DNA of 64,000 nucleotides from Clostridiales bacterium (lineage in GTDB: Bacteria > Bacillota > Clostridia > Monoglobales > JAIRYP01): positions 192,761 through 256,760 of the forward strand of contig JAIRYP010000011.1 in the NCBI GenBank assembly GCA_031267755.1, read 5' to 3'. Shown here piece after piece: positions 47,631 to 58,807 of this stretch. Positions within the stretch are counted from its first letter, which is position 1, and every line of letters starts with the position of its first letter. The notes below the pieces were generated by a model that worked only from the letters and a program-made list of their open reading frames with translations, did not search any database and had not been told where the DNA came from. A program made the position numbers and the translations under genes.

Positions 47631-48695
47631 TTATGATATCTCAATTAACTCTTTTGTAAATTTATTTAAATTCTGAAAACCTGATGACGTTACTAAAATC
47701 ATGTCTTCAATCCTAACACCACCAAAATCTGGTATATAAACACCTGGTTCAATAGTAACAATCATATTTTTCCTTAACAACATTTTGGAATGTGAAGAAA
47801 CGAATGGAAGCTCGTGCACTAAAAGTCCCACACCATGTCCGAGCGAATGCCTAAAATATTTTTCAAACTCATATTTTGACATAACACTTCTTGCAGTCTC
47901 ATCAACATTTTTACATAACACACCATCTGTTACACAATTAATTGCAGTTTCCTGAGAATTTTTTACACATTCATAAATTTTTTTCTGTTTTTTGTTTGCT
48001 TTTCCAATTACAAAAGTTCGTGTCATATCAGAGCAATAACCTTTATAAACAGAGCCAAAATCTATAGTAACAAAATCTCCTTTTTTAAACTTTTTATGCG
48101 TTGGTTTACCATGCGGCAAACTTGTTCTTGTACCCGAAATTACAATCGTATCAAACGAAATCTTTTCCGCGCCAAATTTTTTTATTTTATACTCAATCTC
48201 ATTTACAATATTGCACTCTAGTTCGCCTTCCTTTATGTATGGTAACACTGTTTTTAACGCATCTTCACTTATTTTTTGAGCTGTCTTCATGTTTTCAATC
48301 TCAAATTCTTCCTTTATCATTCTAATCTCATTTAAACGCTTTGAAACATCTACTGCAACAATTAATTTATCGCTAAAAATCTTAAGGTAATCTGAATAAA
48401 AAAGAGAATCCGCATCAATTCCAATCCTTTTAAAACTTTCATTTAAAATTTTCAATTTTGCAGCTTTATATTTTCCTTCTGTTGTACAATCTATAACGCT
48501 AAATTCTGAAACTTCTTTTGCAACATCTTCAATATACCTTGAATCCGTAAATATAAATTTTTTACAAGTTGTTATTAAAACCGTTCCCTCAAAATCTATA
48601 CCAGTAAAATATCTTATATTTTCTTGTGCATTCAATAAAACTGCATCTATTTCTTCATCTTCAAAAAAATCTATTTTCTTATACATTTTCTCCAA
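47631..48695 (-). CDS. M24 family aminopeptidase (Xaa-Pro peptidase-like)
   Basis: FVTIDFGSVYKGYCSDMTRTFVIG, FRHSLGHGVGLLVHELPFVS, VTIEPGVYIPDFGGVRIEDMILVT. Confidence 0.92.
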   Translation of the reverse strand: MEKMYKKIDFFEDEEIDAVLLNAQENIRYFTGIDFEGTVLITTCKKFIFTDSRYIEDVAKEVSEFSVIDCTTEGKYKAAKLKILNESFKRIGIDADSLFYSDYLKIFSDKLIVAVDVSKRLNEIRMIKEEFEIENMKTAQKISEDALKTVLPYIKEGELECNIVNEIEYKIKKFGAEKISFDTIVISGTRTSLPHGKPTHKKFKKGDFVTIDFGSVYKGYCSDMTRTFVIGKANKKQKKIYECVKNSQETAINCVTDGVLCKNVDETARSVMSKYEFEKYFRHSLGHGVGLLVHELPFVSSHSKMLLRKNMIVTIEPGVYIPDFGGVRIEDMILVTSSGFQNLNKFTKELIEIS

Positions 48696-48827
48696 CCTTT
48701 ATTATTATTAATATTATATTTTCACTCAAAAACACTTTACATTCATGATATATTGAACTTTATAATCTTCTATTTATAACTTTAAAATACATATAAATAA
48801 GTTAAAATGTTTTAGGAAAGCGAAAAA

Positions 48828-49658
48828 ATGAATAAAAAAATTGGATTTATTGGTTCAGGAAATATGTGTGAAGTAATTGTTGGCGGAATTTTGAAAACAA
48901 ATTTTGCAAAACAAAAAAATATTTTAATATCTGGTAAAAATAAAAATAAACTTGAAAAAATAAAATCTAAATATAATATACAAATATTCAATGATAATTG
49001 CGAAATCGCAAAAAAATCTGATGTATTATTTTTGACTATTAAACCACAAAATTATAAAGAAGCTGTGCTGGAAATAAAAAATTTTTTAAAAGAAAAAATT
49101 ATTTTAGTGAGCGTTGCGCCAGGTATTAAAATAAGTTTTTTTAAAAATTTACTGAGCAAAAATGTTAAAATCGTCAGAAGTATGCCAAATACTCCAGCTT
49201 TAGTTGAAGAAGGAATAACGGGAATTTGTCTATGCGAAAGCATTACCAATAACGAATCCGAATTTATCACCGAAATCTTCAAAAGTTTTGGAAAAATTAA
49301 AATAATTTCGGAAAATATTATGGATGCAATTACTGCACTTTCTGGCTCATCGCCTGCATTTTTATTTATAATTATCGAAGCAATGGCAGACGGTGCAGTG
49401 CTGTGTGGGATGCCTCGCGACCTAGCATATAAATTCGCAGCCCAAACAGTATTGGGAAGCGCAAAAATGGTTTTAACAACCAAAAAACATCCTGGTGAAC
49501 TTAAAGATATGGTTTGTTCACCAAATGGAACAACAATTGAAGGAGTTGCCAAACTTGAGCAACTTGGAATTAGAAATTGTGTAATCGAAGCTATAAAAAG
49601 TGCATTTGATAAATCAAAAAAAATATCTGAAGCATTTGATTTTAAAACTAATATATAA
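48828..49658 (+). CDS. proC: Pyrroline-5-carboxylate reductase
   Basis: KIGFIGSGNMCEVIVGGIL, VRSMPNTPALVEEGITGI, ALSGSSPAFLFIIIEAMADGAVLCGMPRDLA. Confidence 0.95.
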   Translation: MNKKIGFIGSGNMCEVIVGGILKTNFAKQKNILISGKNKNKLEKIKSKYNIQIFNDNCEIAKKSDVLFLTIKPQNYKEAVLEIKNFLKEKIILVSVAPGIKISFFKNLLSKNVKIVRSMPNTPALVEEGITGICLCESITNNESEFITEIFKSFGKIKIISENIMDAITALSGSSPAFLFIIIEAMADGAVLCGMPRDLAYKFAAQTVLGSAKMVLTTKKHPGELKDMVCSPNGTTIEGVAKLEQLGIRNCVIEAIKSAFDKSKKISEAFDFKTNI

Positions 49659-49771
49659 TAAACAAAAAGTAATTTTTAAACTTTTAATTTATTGTTTTTG
49701 TATTGCGCATAAACTATTGATCTTTATCTTAATAAATAAAAAGTTTTATCAGTAAATTTGAGGTGAACAAA

Positions 49772-51067
49772 TTGATTGAAATTAAAAATTTAACAAAAAA
49801 ATATGGAGAACATGTAGCGCTAAATGATGTTTCGCTTAAATTAGAAAAATTTAAAATTACAGGTTTTTTAGGACCAAATGGAGCTGGCAAAACAACTCTC
49901 ATGAACATTATAACCGGTTATATAATGCCGGAATACGGTGAAATAATTATTGATCAATCAAATATTCATAAAAATCTAAAAAAAGCAAAATCAAAAATTG
50001 GATATTTAGCAGAAAATACACCACTTTATGTAGAAATGACGGTTATTGAATTTATAAAGTTTATTTGTCAACTTAGAAAAATAGATAAAATAAAAAAAAG
50101 AAAAGATTTAGAGGTTTACATTAAAAATTTACTTGTTCGCACACAAATTTACAATATTAAAAATAAAGTAATTAAGAATCTATCAAAAGGTTATAAACAA
50201 AGAGTAGGTTTAGCTGGCACTCTGGTTGGTGAACCCGATATTATTATTTTGGACGAACCCACCGTTGGTCTTGATCCGAAACAAAAACTTGATACGCTTA
50301 ATCAAATAAAAAAACTCTCTGAAAATCACACAATAATTATAAGCTCTCATATTCTTTCTGAAATTAGCTCAATTTGTGAGAAAATTGTAATCATAAATCA
50401 TGGGAAAATTCTTGCAGATAGCAACATTGAAGATCTATATAAAAAAATAAATGAACAAAATAAGATTAATGTCATAATAAAGGGCTATAAAAATAACATA
50501 TTAAATGTTTTATGGAATATTGAAGGTGTCATAAGAGTTAAAATACAAAACAAAATTGAAAAAGATACGTATGAAATACTTGTTGAATCAAAAATCGAAA
50601 AATGTATCAAGAAAGATTTACAAATTTCTTTAGTAGAAAATAATATGGAACTTTTGTCTCTTAAAGACGTAGAAAGAGATTTGGAAGATGTATTTTTAAA
50701 ATTTATTCAAAAAGACGAAAATATGCTTCCTAAACGCGAACTTTATAATATGGATTTCGGACATAACGAAATTAACGATTCAAATATTGATGATAAAAAT
50801 GATATCTTCTCTGAACCCAAAGTATGGGAAGTTGATCTCGGAGATTTTACGTCTAATATAAATAAAAAGAAAAGTGAAAATACAAACAAAACAGAAGAGG
50901 AAGAAGAAAATTATGAATTAGATGATGAAACGTGTAATGATTTGTTAGACGAAAATTTAGAAGATATGGACGATAAATTTGACGACGAAGAAAATAACGA
51001 CGATTTAGAAGATGAGTTTGATGAAGACGAGGATGACGAAAATGAAGAAATAGAAGAAGGAGAATAA
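49772..51067 (+). CDS. ABC transporter ATP-binding protein with a long acidic C-terminal tail
   Basis: GPNGAGKTTLMNIITG, LSKGYKQRVGLAGTLVGEPDIIILDEPTVGLDP; C-terminus EEEEENYELDDETCNDLLDENLEDMDDKFDDEE... TTG start after gaggtg. Confidence 0.9.
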   Translation: MIEIKNLTKKYGEHVALNDVSLKLEKFKITGFLGPNGAGKTTLMNIITGYIMPEYGEIIIDQSNIHKNLKKAKSKIGYLAENTPLYVEMTVIEFIKFICQLRKIDKIKKRKDLEVYIKNLLVRTQIYNIKNKVIKNLSKGYKQRVGLAGTLVGEPDIIILDEPTVGLDPKQKLDTLNQIKKLSENHTIIISSHILSEISSICEKIVIINHGKILADSNIEDLYKKINEQNKINVIIKGYKNNILNVLWNIEGVIRVKIQNKIEKDTYEILVESKIEKCIKKDLQISLVENNMELLSLKDVERDLEDVFLKFIQKDENMLPKRELYNMDFGHNEINDSNIDDKNDIFSEPKVWEVDLGDFTSNINKKKSENTNKTEEEEENYELDDETCNDLLDENLEDMDDKFDDEENNDDLEDEFDEDEDDENEEIEEGE

Positions 51068-51074
51068 TAATAAA

Positions 51075-53129
51075 ATGAATGCAATATTTAAAAAAGAATT
51101 TAAAAATTTTTTTATTACACCAATCGGATATGTATATCTAATATTTTTCCAAATTTTAGCCTCATTTTTTTTTGTTCGAACAACAAACGAACTCAGTTAT
51201 GCCGATATGTCAGGCTCATTTTTCTTTTTTATTTTAATTTTTGTGCTTCTTATCCCTGTTCTCACAATGAGACTTATTTCAGAAGAAAAAAAAAATAAAA
51301 CAGATCAACTATTACTCACTTCCCCTATTTCTACATTTGAAATAGTTATTGGAAAATATTTAGCAACTATATGCCTGTTTACAATTTCAGTAATTTTGAC
51401 ACTTGCCTTTCCAATTATTATTATGATTTTCGGTAAAACATCGATATTACTTATAACTTCACAGTACATAGGTTTTTTTATGCTCGGAATGAGTTTCATC
51501 GCAATTGGCATGTATACGTCTTCATTGACTGAAAATCAAATAATTTCGGCTATAATATCATTTGCTTCGTTTCTTATAATTTTTTTTATAGAATGGGTTC
51601 CAATAAACAATACATCTTTAATCAAGCTTGTTGATGCTTTTTCGCTTATAAAACATTACGAAAATTTTAATATAGGCATTCTAAGCTTTTCAGAATTTTT
51701 TTATTTTTTAACAATTATTTCAATCTTTTTTGCTTTAACTATTAAAAATCTAAAATCCATAAACAATAAAAAATATTCGTATGTAATAACAATTTTTACT
51801 ATTTCCTTATTAATTTTCTTTAACATAGTTGTAAATTATGTATGCGATAAATTCGATTTAAAATTTGATTTAAGTGCGAATAAAATTTATACGATTTCTA
51901 AAGAAACCAAAGATCTTCTTAAAAAAATCAATAAAGAAATACTTATTTATGAAGTTATAGCGGATGGAAGAACTAGCAAAGAAATTGAAAATTTTATTAA
52001 AAAGTACACAAGTTGTAACAATAAGATAAAATACGAAATTATAAATTTAAATGACAACTTAGATTTTTTTAAAAAGTATAACGATATTAATCAAGATAAT
52101 ATTAAACCAGGTAATCTTATTATTGAGTGTAATGATAAACACAAAATTATAAGTTCAAATTCATTTGTTTCGGAAGAAGGAATACAAATTGAACAAAAAC
52201 TAACTTCAACAATCGACAGTGTCTTTAATAATGTTGAAAACCATGTAATGTTTTCGGTTGGCCACAATGAAAGTTTCAATAATTATTCAATCAAAGAAAT
52301 GCTTGAGTGTGAAAATTATACCTGTACAAATATTGACCTTACTGTTGATAATATAGACGATGAAAAGAAAAATATCCTAATAGTTGTTGATCCTGAATTG
52401 GATTTCAGTGAAAGTGAAATTGAAAAAATTAAAAAATTTTCTGATAGCGGAAAAAATTTAATAATATTTTTAAGTCCGTTTAACAAAAAACTTCCAAATT
52501 TAACAAATTATTTAAAAGCTTGGGGAATTGAACCTCAAGATGATTTTGTTATCGAAACTGATGGCAAAATGTATCAAATGATCAATAATGGTGTTCAATT
52601 ATTACTACCAGATATTAGTTATCACGAAACCACCTCAAATTTAATTAGTTCCCATATATTTTTAACCCGCGCAAAAAGCTTAAAATTTAATGAAATTGAA
52701 AATATAAACACATTAACTTTTTTCAAAACTTCTGAAAAATCAATATCTAAAAAAAATAAAGAAAATAACGTCGGTTCATTTAATTTAGGATTATTATCGA
52801 CTAAAAAAATTAAAAACAATTTAGAAATTCAAGAATTAAAAGACGTAGAAGAAAATGATGAAAAATTTCTTGAGTCCAATATGATGACATTTGGCAGCCC
52901 ATCAATTCTTATGGATATAGGAGCAAATATTAAATTTTTAATCAATGCTGTTAATTTTTTAAGCAAAAAAGAGGATTCAATATTGATATCCGCAAAAATC
53001 ATAACTCCATTTACTATGGAAATTAGCAAAAAAAATAGCGATTATATAAAAACATTCTTGTTTTTGGGAATACCGTCTTTATTTTTACTTAGTGGGGTAT
53101 TAATTTTAAAAAGAAGACAAAGAAATTAA
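51075..53129 (+). CDS. ABC-2 permease fused to a GldG-type auxiliary domain
   Basis: N-terminal six-TM permease (MRLISEEKKNKTDQLLLTSPISTFEIVIGKYLA), then large extracytoplasmic domain (KNILIVVDPELDFSESEIEKIKKFSDSGKNLIIFLSP) and terminal TM. Confidence 0.82.
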   Translation: MNAIFKKEFKNFFITPIGYVYLIFFQILASFFFVRTTNELSYADMSGSFFFFILIFVLLIPVLTMRLISEEKKNKTDQLLLTSPISTFEIVIGKYLATICLFTISVILTLAFPIIIMIFGKTSILLITSQYIGFFMLGMSFIAIGMYTSSLTENQIISAIISFASFLIIFFIEWVPINNTSLIKLVDAFSLIKHYENFNIGILSFSEFFYFLTIISIFFALTIKNLKSINNKKYSYVITIFTISLLIFFNIVVNYVCDKFDLKFDLSANKIYTISKETKDLLKKINKEILIYEVIADGRTSKEIENFIKKYTSCNNKIKYEIINLNDNLDFFKKYNDINQDNIKPGNLIIECNDKHKIISSNSFVSEEGIQIEQKLTSTIDSVFNNVENHVMFSVGHNESFNNYSIKEMLECENYTCTNIDLTVDNIDDEKKNILIVVDPELDFSESEIEKIKKFSDSGKNLIIFLSPFNKKLPNLTNYLKAWGIEPQDDFVIETDGKMYQMINNGVQLLLPDISYHETTSNLISSHIFLTRAKSLKFNEIENINTLTFFKTSEKSISKKNKENNVGSFNLGLLSTKKIKNNLEIQELKDVEENDEKFLESNMMTFGSPSILMDIGANIKFLINAVNFLSKKEDSILISAKIITPFTMEISKKNSDYIKTFLFLGIPSLFLLSGVLILKRRQRN

Positions 53130-53205
53130 ATAATTTTAAATATGTTAAAATTTTTTATGCAACTGTAAACTTCTCCATACTAAAAAGAAAACATAAAGGA
53201 ATAAA

Positions 53206-54729
53206 ATGGCAGTTTTGGAAGTTACAAATTTAACACATTGTTTTGGAGAAAAAATTCTTTACAAAAAAGCAAATTTTGAAATTTTTAAAGGCGAAAAAGT
53301 TGGGATTGTAGGACAAAACGGCACTGGTAAAACCACTCTTTTGAAATCTTTAATTGGCAAAGTTATACCAGATTCAGGAAATATTCAATGGCAAAAAAAT
53401 TTAAAAATCAGCTACTTAGACCAATATTCAGAAATTAATCAAAATTTGACTATTTTCGAATATTTAAAAACAGCTTTTAAAGATCTATTTGAAATTGAAA
53501 ACAAATTAAACAAAATTTATGAAAATCTCACTGACACTAATACAGTAAAAATTTCAAATTATCAAAATTTACTTTTAAATAATGGGTTTTATGAATTAGA
53601 AAACATAATTTTAAAGGTTGCGAATGGTCTTGGAATCACAGCAATTGGTATCGAAAATTCACTTAAAAATTTAAGCGGAGGTCAACGCACAAAGGTAATT
53701 TTAGCAAAGTTTCTACTTGAAAAACCAAATGTTTTATTACTTGACGAACCCACAAATTTCTTGGATATAAAGCACATAGATTGGTTAACAAAATATTTAA
53801 AAAACTTCAAAAATAATATTTTTCTAATTTCACATGATTTTGATTTTTTAGACAAAGCCACAAATTGCACTTTGAACATTGAATTTCAAAAAATCACAAA
53901 ATACACTGGAAGTTTTACGAAATTTTTAAAAACTAAAAACTTATATCTTGAAAGTTATATTAACGAATATAAATTGCAACAAAAAGAAATTAAAAAACAT
54001 GAAAATTATATTGTTCGCAATAAAGCCAGAGCTTCAACGGCGCAACAAGCGCAATCAAGAATTAAAACGCTTGAAAAAATTGAACGATTAACGGCACCCA
54101 AAATCACACAAAAACCACAATTTAAACTAATTTCGTTATTTTCGAAAATAAATTCACAAAAAGCTCTTGAAATTCACGATCTCGAAATTGGTTACGAAAA
54201 ACCACTGCTACCAAAAATAAATCTAAACATTAAATCTTGCGAAAAAATTGCAATTATAGGATTCAATGGCATTGGAAAATCTACATTAATTAAAACTCTA
54301 ATAAAAGAAAAGCCCGCTATTTCTGGATGGTTTCAATTTTCAGATCACGTCAAAATAAATTATTTCGAACAAAGTTTAAATTGGCCTCAGTCAAATTTAA
54401 CTCCTCTTGAAATAATTTCAGAAAAATTTCCAAAATTATCACAACAACAAATACGAAAAACACTAGCGCAATGCGGAATTTCCGCCAAAAACGCAATGCA
54501 AAGCGTTATAACACTTAGTGGAGGTGAACAATCAAAAGTTAAACTTTGCATCCTCGTAAACACAAAATCTAATTTTTTAATTCTCGATGAACCAACTAAT
54601 CATCTTGATGCCGATGCAAAAACAATTTTAAAAGAACAACTCAAAAATTGGCAAGGCAACCTAATTTTAATTTCTCACGAAAAAAAATTTTATGAAGATT
54701 TGATAGATGATATAATAAAATTAAAATAA
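53206..54729 (+). CDS. ABC-F family ATP-binding protein
   Basis: Two ATPase domains: GQNGTGKTTLLKSL / LSGGQRTKVILAKFLLEKPNVLLLDEPTNFLD and GFNGIGKSTLIKTL / LSGGEQSKVKLCILVNTKSNFLILDEPTNHLD. Confidence 0.94.
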   Translation: MAVLEVTNLTHCFGEKILYKKANFEIFKGEKVGIVGQNGTGKTTLLKSLIGKVIPDSGNIQWQKNLKISYLDQYSEINQNLTIFEYLKTAFKDLFEIENKLNKIYENLTDTNTVKISNYQNLLLNNGFYELENIILKVANGLGITAIGIENSLKNLSGGQRTKVILAKFLLEKPNVLLLDEPTNFLDIKHIDWLTKYLKNFKNNIFLISHDFDFLDKATNCTLNIEFQKITKYTGSFTKFLKTKNLYLESYINEYKLQQKEIKKHENYIVRNKARASTAQQAQSRIKTLEKIERLTAPKITQKPQFKLISLFSKINSQKALEIHDLEIGYEKPLLPKINLNIKSCEKIAIIGFNGIGKSTLIKTLIKEKPAISGWFQFSDHVKINYFEQSLNWPQSNLTPLEIISEKFPKLSQQQIRKTLAQCGISAKNAMQSVITLSGGEQSKVKLCILVNTKSNFLILDEPTNHLDADAKTILKEQLKNWQGNLILISHEKKFYEDLIDDIIKLK

Positions 54730-54742
54730 AAATTGATTAAAA

Positions 54743-55327
54743 TTATTTTAAATTATGCAAAAATAACGCCTTTAATTCATCACTTTTTGAAAACTCTCCA
54801 CCAAAAATTGTTGACACAGTTTCGGCAGAAACGTTACAAACTCCTCTTGCTGTGACGCAACTGTGTTTTGCTTTAATTAATACCGCAACATCATTACTTT
54901 TTGTTAAAATATTCATAATTTCAAAAACATCACTTGTTATTTTTTCTTGCAACTGTAAACGCTTACAAACCATATCAACCATTCTAACAATTTTGGAAAA
55001 TCCCAAAACAAAACCATTCGGAACATATGAAACCGTTACTTTCATATCATACATAAGTGCAACATGATGTTCGCAAAGACTGAAAGCATTAATATCTTTA
55101 ATTGTTACCATATTTTTTGAATTTGTGTGGCAATCAATTTCAAACGTTTTATTTACAGTATCAGCTATTTCTTTGTTTGAGATATTTTGGTATGTAGTAA
55201 GTTCATAAATCATTTTGCAAAATCTTCCAGGAGTCTCACTTGGCAAATTTATATTTAAACATCTAAAAAAATTTTTTATAAATTTTTCAGCTCCAATAAT
55301 ATCAATATTATTGCCTTCCATACACAT
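54743..55327 (-). CDS. folE: GTP cyclohydrolase I (divergent)
   Basis: FSLCEHHVALMYDMKVTVSYVPNGFVLGFSKIVRMVDMVCKRLQLQEKITSDVFEIM, AVLIKAKHSCVTARGV. Confidence 0.82.
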   Translation of the reverse strand: MCMEGNNIDIIGAEKFIKNFFRCLNINLPSETPGRFCKMIYELTTYQNISNKEIADTVNKTFEIDCHTNSKNMVTIKDINAFSLCEHHVALMYDMKVTVSYVPNGFVLGFSKIVRMVDMVCKRLQLQEKITSDVFEIMNILTKSNDVAVLIKAKHSCVTARGVCNVSAETVSTIFGGEFSKSDELKALFLHNLK

Positions 55328-55493
55328 TTTAAATCCTCACACACTTATTTTTTATAATTTAAGCTTACATATTAGCTACAACATTTCATTATTTTAAACG
55401 CAAAAATTACTGACAAAATTATTATAAAAAAAATTTCTTAATATTAAAATATGATAAACTAATTTTTATTATAATCAAAAAAGGATACGTAAA

Positions 55494-56714
55494 ATGAATG
55501 TATTTAATATATTAAAAGAACGGGATTTAATCTCACAAGTTACTCACGAAAATGAAATAAAAAAAATTTTAGAAGAAAAAAAAATTTCTTTCTACACTGG
55601 TTTTGATGTAACGGCAGACAGTTTACACGTTGGACACATGATGCAACTTATTATTATGAAACATATGCAAAATGCAGGACACAAACCAATTATTTTACTT
55701 GGCGGCGCAACAACAATGATTGGAGACCCAACAGGTAAAACTGATATGAGACCAATGAGAGAAAGAGAAGAAATAGAAGAAAATGCAAAAAAATTCAAAA
55801 TTCAAATGGAAAATTTTATTGATTTTTCTGATAACAAAGCCTTGATAGTTAATAATGCTGACTGGCTTTTGGATTTAAATTACATTGAATTTTTACGAAA
55901 AATTGGCATTCATTTTTCGGTGAATAAAATGCTCACATCAGAATGTTTTAAAAGTAGACTAATCAACGGATTATCATTTTTTGAATTTAACTATATGCTA
56001 ATGCAAGGATATGATTTCTATCATTTAAACAAAGAATACAATTGTGTTATGCAATTTGGAGGTAACGATCAATGGTCAAATATCTTAGCAGGCAGTGAAC
56101 TTATAAAACGAAAAACTGGCAAACAAGCATACGGAATGACATTTAATTTGCTTACAACAAACAATGGAAAAAAAATGGGAAAAACCGAAAAAGGTGCATT
56201 ATGGCTTGATCCAAAAAAAATTAATCCTTATGAATTTTTTCAATACTGGCGTAATATAAGCGATTCTGACGTAATAAAAATGCTCAAAATGATAACCTTT
56301 TTACCGATTGAAGAAATAAACATATATGAAAACAAAAAAGGAAAAAAAATAAACGAAGCAAAAATAATTTTAGCATACGAGGTTACAAAATTAGTTCATG
56401 GCGAGAACGAAGCAATAAAAGCACGTGAAAGAGCAAACTCTTTATTCAATGAACAAGATTTTGATAACATTCCTTGTTACGAACTTTCTTTAACTGATAA
56501 GAACATATCAATTATTAATTTGCTTGTTACAACAAATCTTGCATCTTCAAAAAATGAGGCAAAACGTTTAATAGAGCAAGGAGGGATAACAATCAACGGA
56601 GAGAACATTTCTGATATAAATTTAACTATAGAGCCTAAAATATTCAAAGAAAACGAATTAATTATTAAAAAAGGAAAAAAAATATTTCTAAAAATCATAA
56701 ATACTTTAAATTAA
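55494..56714 (+). CDS. tyrS: Tyrosyl-tRNA synthetase
   Basis: [66 protein letters not shown]-terminal S4-like domain. Confidence 0.96.
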   Translation: MNVFNILKERDLISQVTHENEIKKILEEKKISFYTGFDVTADSLHVGHMMQLIIMKHMQNAGHKPIILLGGATTMIGDPTGKTDMRPMREREEIEENAKKFKIQMENFIDFSDNKALIVNNADWLLDLNYIEFLRKIGIHFSVNKMLTSECFKSRLINGLSFFEFNYMLMQGYDFYHLNKEYNCVMQFGGNDQWSNILAGSELIKRKTGKQAYGMTFNLLTTNNGKKMGKTEKGALWLDPKKINPYEFFQYWRNISDSDVIKMLKMITFLPIEEINIYENKKGKKINEAKIILAYEVTKLVHGENEAIKARERANSLFNEQDFDNIPCYELSLTDKNISIINLLVTTNLASSKNEAKRLIEQGGITINGENISDINLTIEPKIFKENELIIKKGKKIFLKIINTLN

Positions 56715-56857
56715 AATTGTTCCTAACAAAGCCAGATTAATTTTTCTTTATAGCAATTCTTTGATACTTTTTATTTCACGCATAAAAAACATTTTAAAAC
56801 TACACTTATTAACGCACTGTATTTTTCTGCAAAATAATAATTATTTACACAAAACTT

Positions 56858-58675
56858 TTACTCTTGATCAAGTTTCAAAACTGCCATAAAAGCATCTTGT
56901 GGAATTTCAACTGAACCAACTTGACGCATACGCTTTTTCCCCTCTTTCTGTTTTTCCAATAATTTCTTTTTTCTTGTTATATCCCCACCATAACATTTTG
57001 ACGTCACATCTTTTCGCACAGCCTTAACCGTTTCACGCGCTATGATTTTTCCTTCTATTGCTGCTTGAATTGGCACCTCAAAAAGCTGTCGTGGAATTAA
57101 ACCTTTAAGCTTTTCGGTTATTTTTCGCCCGCGTTCACACGCTTTTTCTTTATGCAATATAAATGATAATGCATCAACAATTTCACCATTCAAAAGAATA
57201 TCAAGTTTTACTAAATCAGATTTACGATATTCTTTAAATTCATATTCAAACGACGCAAAACCATGAGTTTTAGATTTTAGTGCATCAAAAAAATCATAAA
57301 TTATTTCATTAAGTGGTAAATAATAAACAATTAACACTCGCGTTCTGTCAAGATAAGTCATATTTTCGTAAATACCACGCCTTTCTTGACATAAACCCAT
57401 AATCGCACCAACAAAATCTTTTGGCGACATAATGGATGCCTTAATAATTGGCTCCTCAATATGTTTTATTTCTTGATGAAGAGGTAAATTTGCCGGATTA
57501 TCTACCTCTAAAATTTCTCCATTTGTCTTAATAACTTTATATATGACACTTGGTGCGGTTGTTATTAAATCAAGATTATACTCTCTTTCTAAACGTTCTT
57601 GGATAATTTCCATATGAAGCAAACCTAAAAAACCACATCTAAATCCAAAACCAAGCGCAACCGAACTTTCGACCTCAAAACTAAGTGAAGCATCGTTCAA
57701 CTGTAACTTTTCAAAAGCTACACGAAAATCATCGTATTTTGCACCATCCTGAGGATAAACACCACAAAATACCATTGGTTTTACTTCTTTATAACCAGGT
57801 AAAGCTTCGGTTGAACCACTTTCGCTTAAAGTAATTGTATCTCCAACATTTACATCTTTGACATTTTTTATCCCAGCTACAATATATCCAACTTCCCCTG
57901 TTTTAAGATTTTGAGTTATCTTAAAATCATTTATTCCAAGATGTCCGACTTCTAGCACATTAAAGATTTTTTGATTAGACATAAACTTTATTAAATCATC
58001 ATTTGATAATTCTCCATCAAACACTCTAACATAAACAACAACGCCTTTATATTCATCAAAATATGAATCAAAAATTAAAGCTCTGAATATCTCCGACATC
58101 TTTCCTTTTGGCGAAGGAATATAATTAACTATTGCTTCTAAAACCTCAATAATTCCAATTCCATTTTTTGCCGATATAAGTACCGCTTCGCTCGCATCAA
58201 TCCCAATTATCTCTTCAATTTCCTTTCTTATTTCTTCTGGTCTTGCGCTTTGAAGATCAATTTTATTAATAACAGGAACAATTTCCAAATTATTTTCAAT
58301 TGCAAGATACGTATTTGCTAACGTTTGAGCCTCAATTCCTTGCGATGCGTCAACAACTAAAATCGCCCCTTCACATGCAGCAAGACTTCTCGAAACCTCA
58401 TAAGTAAAATCAACATGCCCAGGAGTATCAATTAAATTTAATATATAACTTTGACCATTTTTGGCAATATAATCAAGTCTCACCGCTCTCGCCTTTATAG
58501 TAATTCCTCGTTCACGTTCAAGATCCATATTATCAAGAATTTGTTCTTTAGCACTTCGTTTTTCAATCGAATTTGTAATTTCCAAAATTCTATCGGCAAG
58601 CGTTGATTTACCGTGATCAATATGTGCAATTATACAAAAATTCCTTATATTTTTTTGGTTCAAATTTAATACCAA
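56858..58675 (-). CDS. lepA: Elongation factor 4 (LepA)
   Basis: [110 protein letters not shown]. Confidence 0.97.
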   Translation of the reverse strand: MVLNLNQKNIRNFCIIAHIDHGKSTLADRILEITNSIEKRSAKEQILDNMDLERERGITIKARAVRLDYIAKNGQSYILNLIDTPGHVDFTYEVSRSLAACEGAILVVDASQGIEAQTLANTYLAIENNLEIVPVINKIDLQSARPEEIRKEIEEIIGIDASEAVLISAKNGIGIIEVLEAIVNYIPSPKGKMSEIFRALIFDSYFDEYKGVVVYVRVFDGELSNDDLIKFMSNQKIFNVLEVGHLGINDFKITQNLKTGEVGYIVAGIKNVKDVNVGDTITLSESGSTEALPGYKEVKPMVFCGVYPQDGAKYDDFRVAFEKLQLNDASLSFEVESSVALGFGFRCGFLGLLHMEIIQERLEREYNLDLITTAPSVIYKVIKTNGEILEVDNPANLPLHQEIKHIEEPIIKASIMSPKDFVGAIMGLCQERRGIYENMTYLDRTRVLIVYYLPLNEIIYDFFDALKSKTHGFASFEYEFKEYRKSDLVKLDILLNGEIVDALSFILHKEKACERGRKITEKLKGLIPRQLFEVPIQAAIEGKIIARETVKAVRKDVTSKCYGGDITRKKKLLEKQKEGKKRMRQVGSVEIPQDAFMAVLKLDQE

Positions 58676-58807
58676 CCTTATTTGTGTTCAAAAAATGCTA
58701 TGTAAAATTAAAAACTAATCAAATATCTTTCTCTAAACAAAATTTTTACTATTATAATTCTAAATTTGCAAAATTTAATTTGACTGCATCATCACATTTT
58801 CTTAAAA

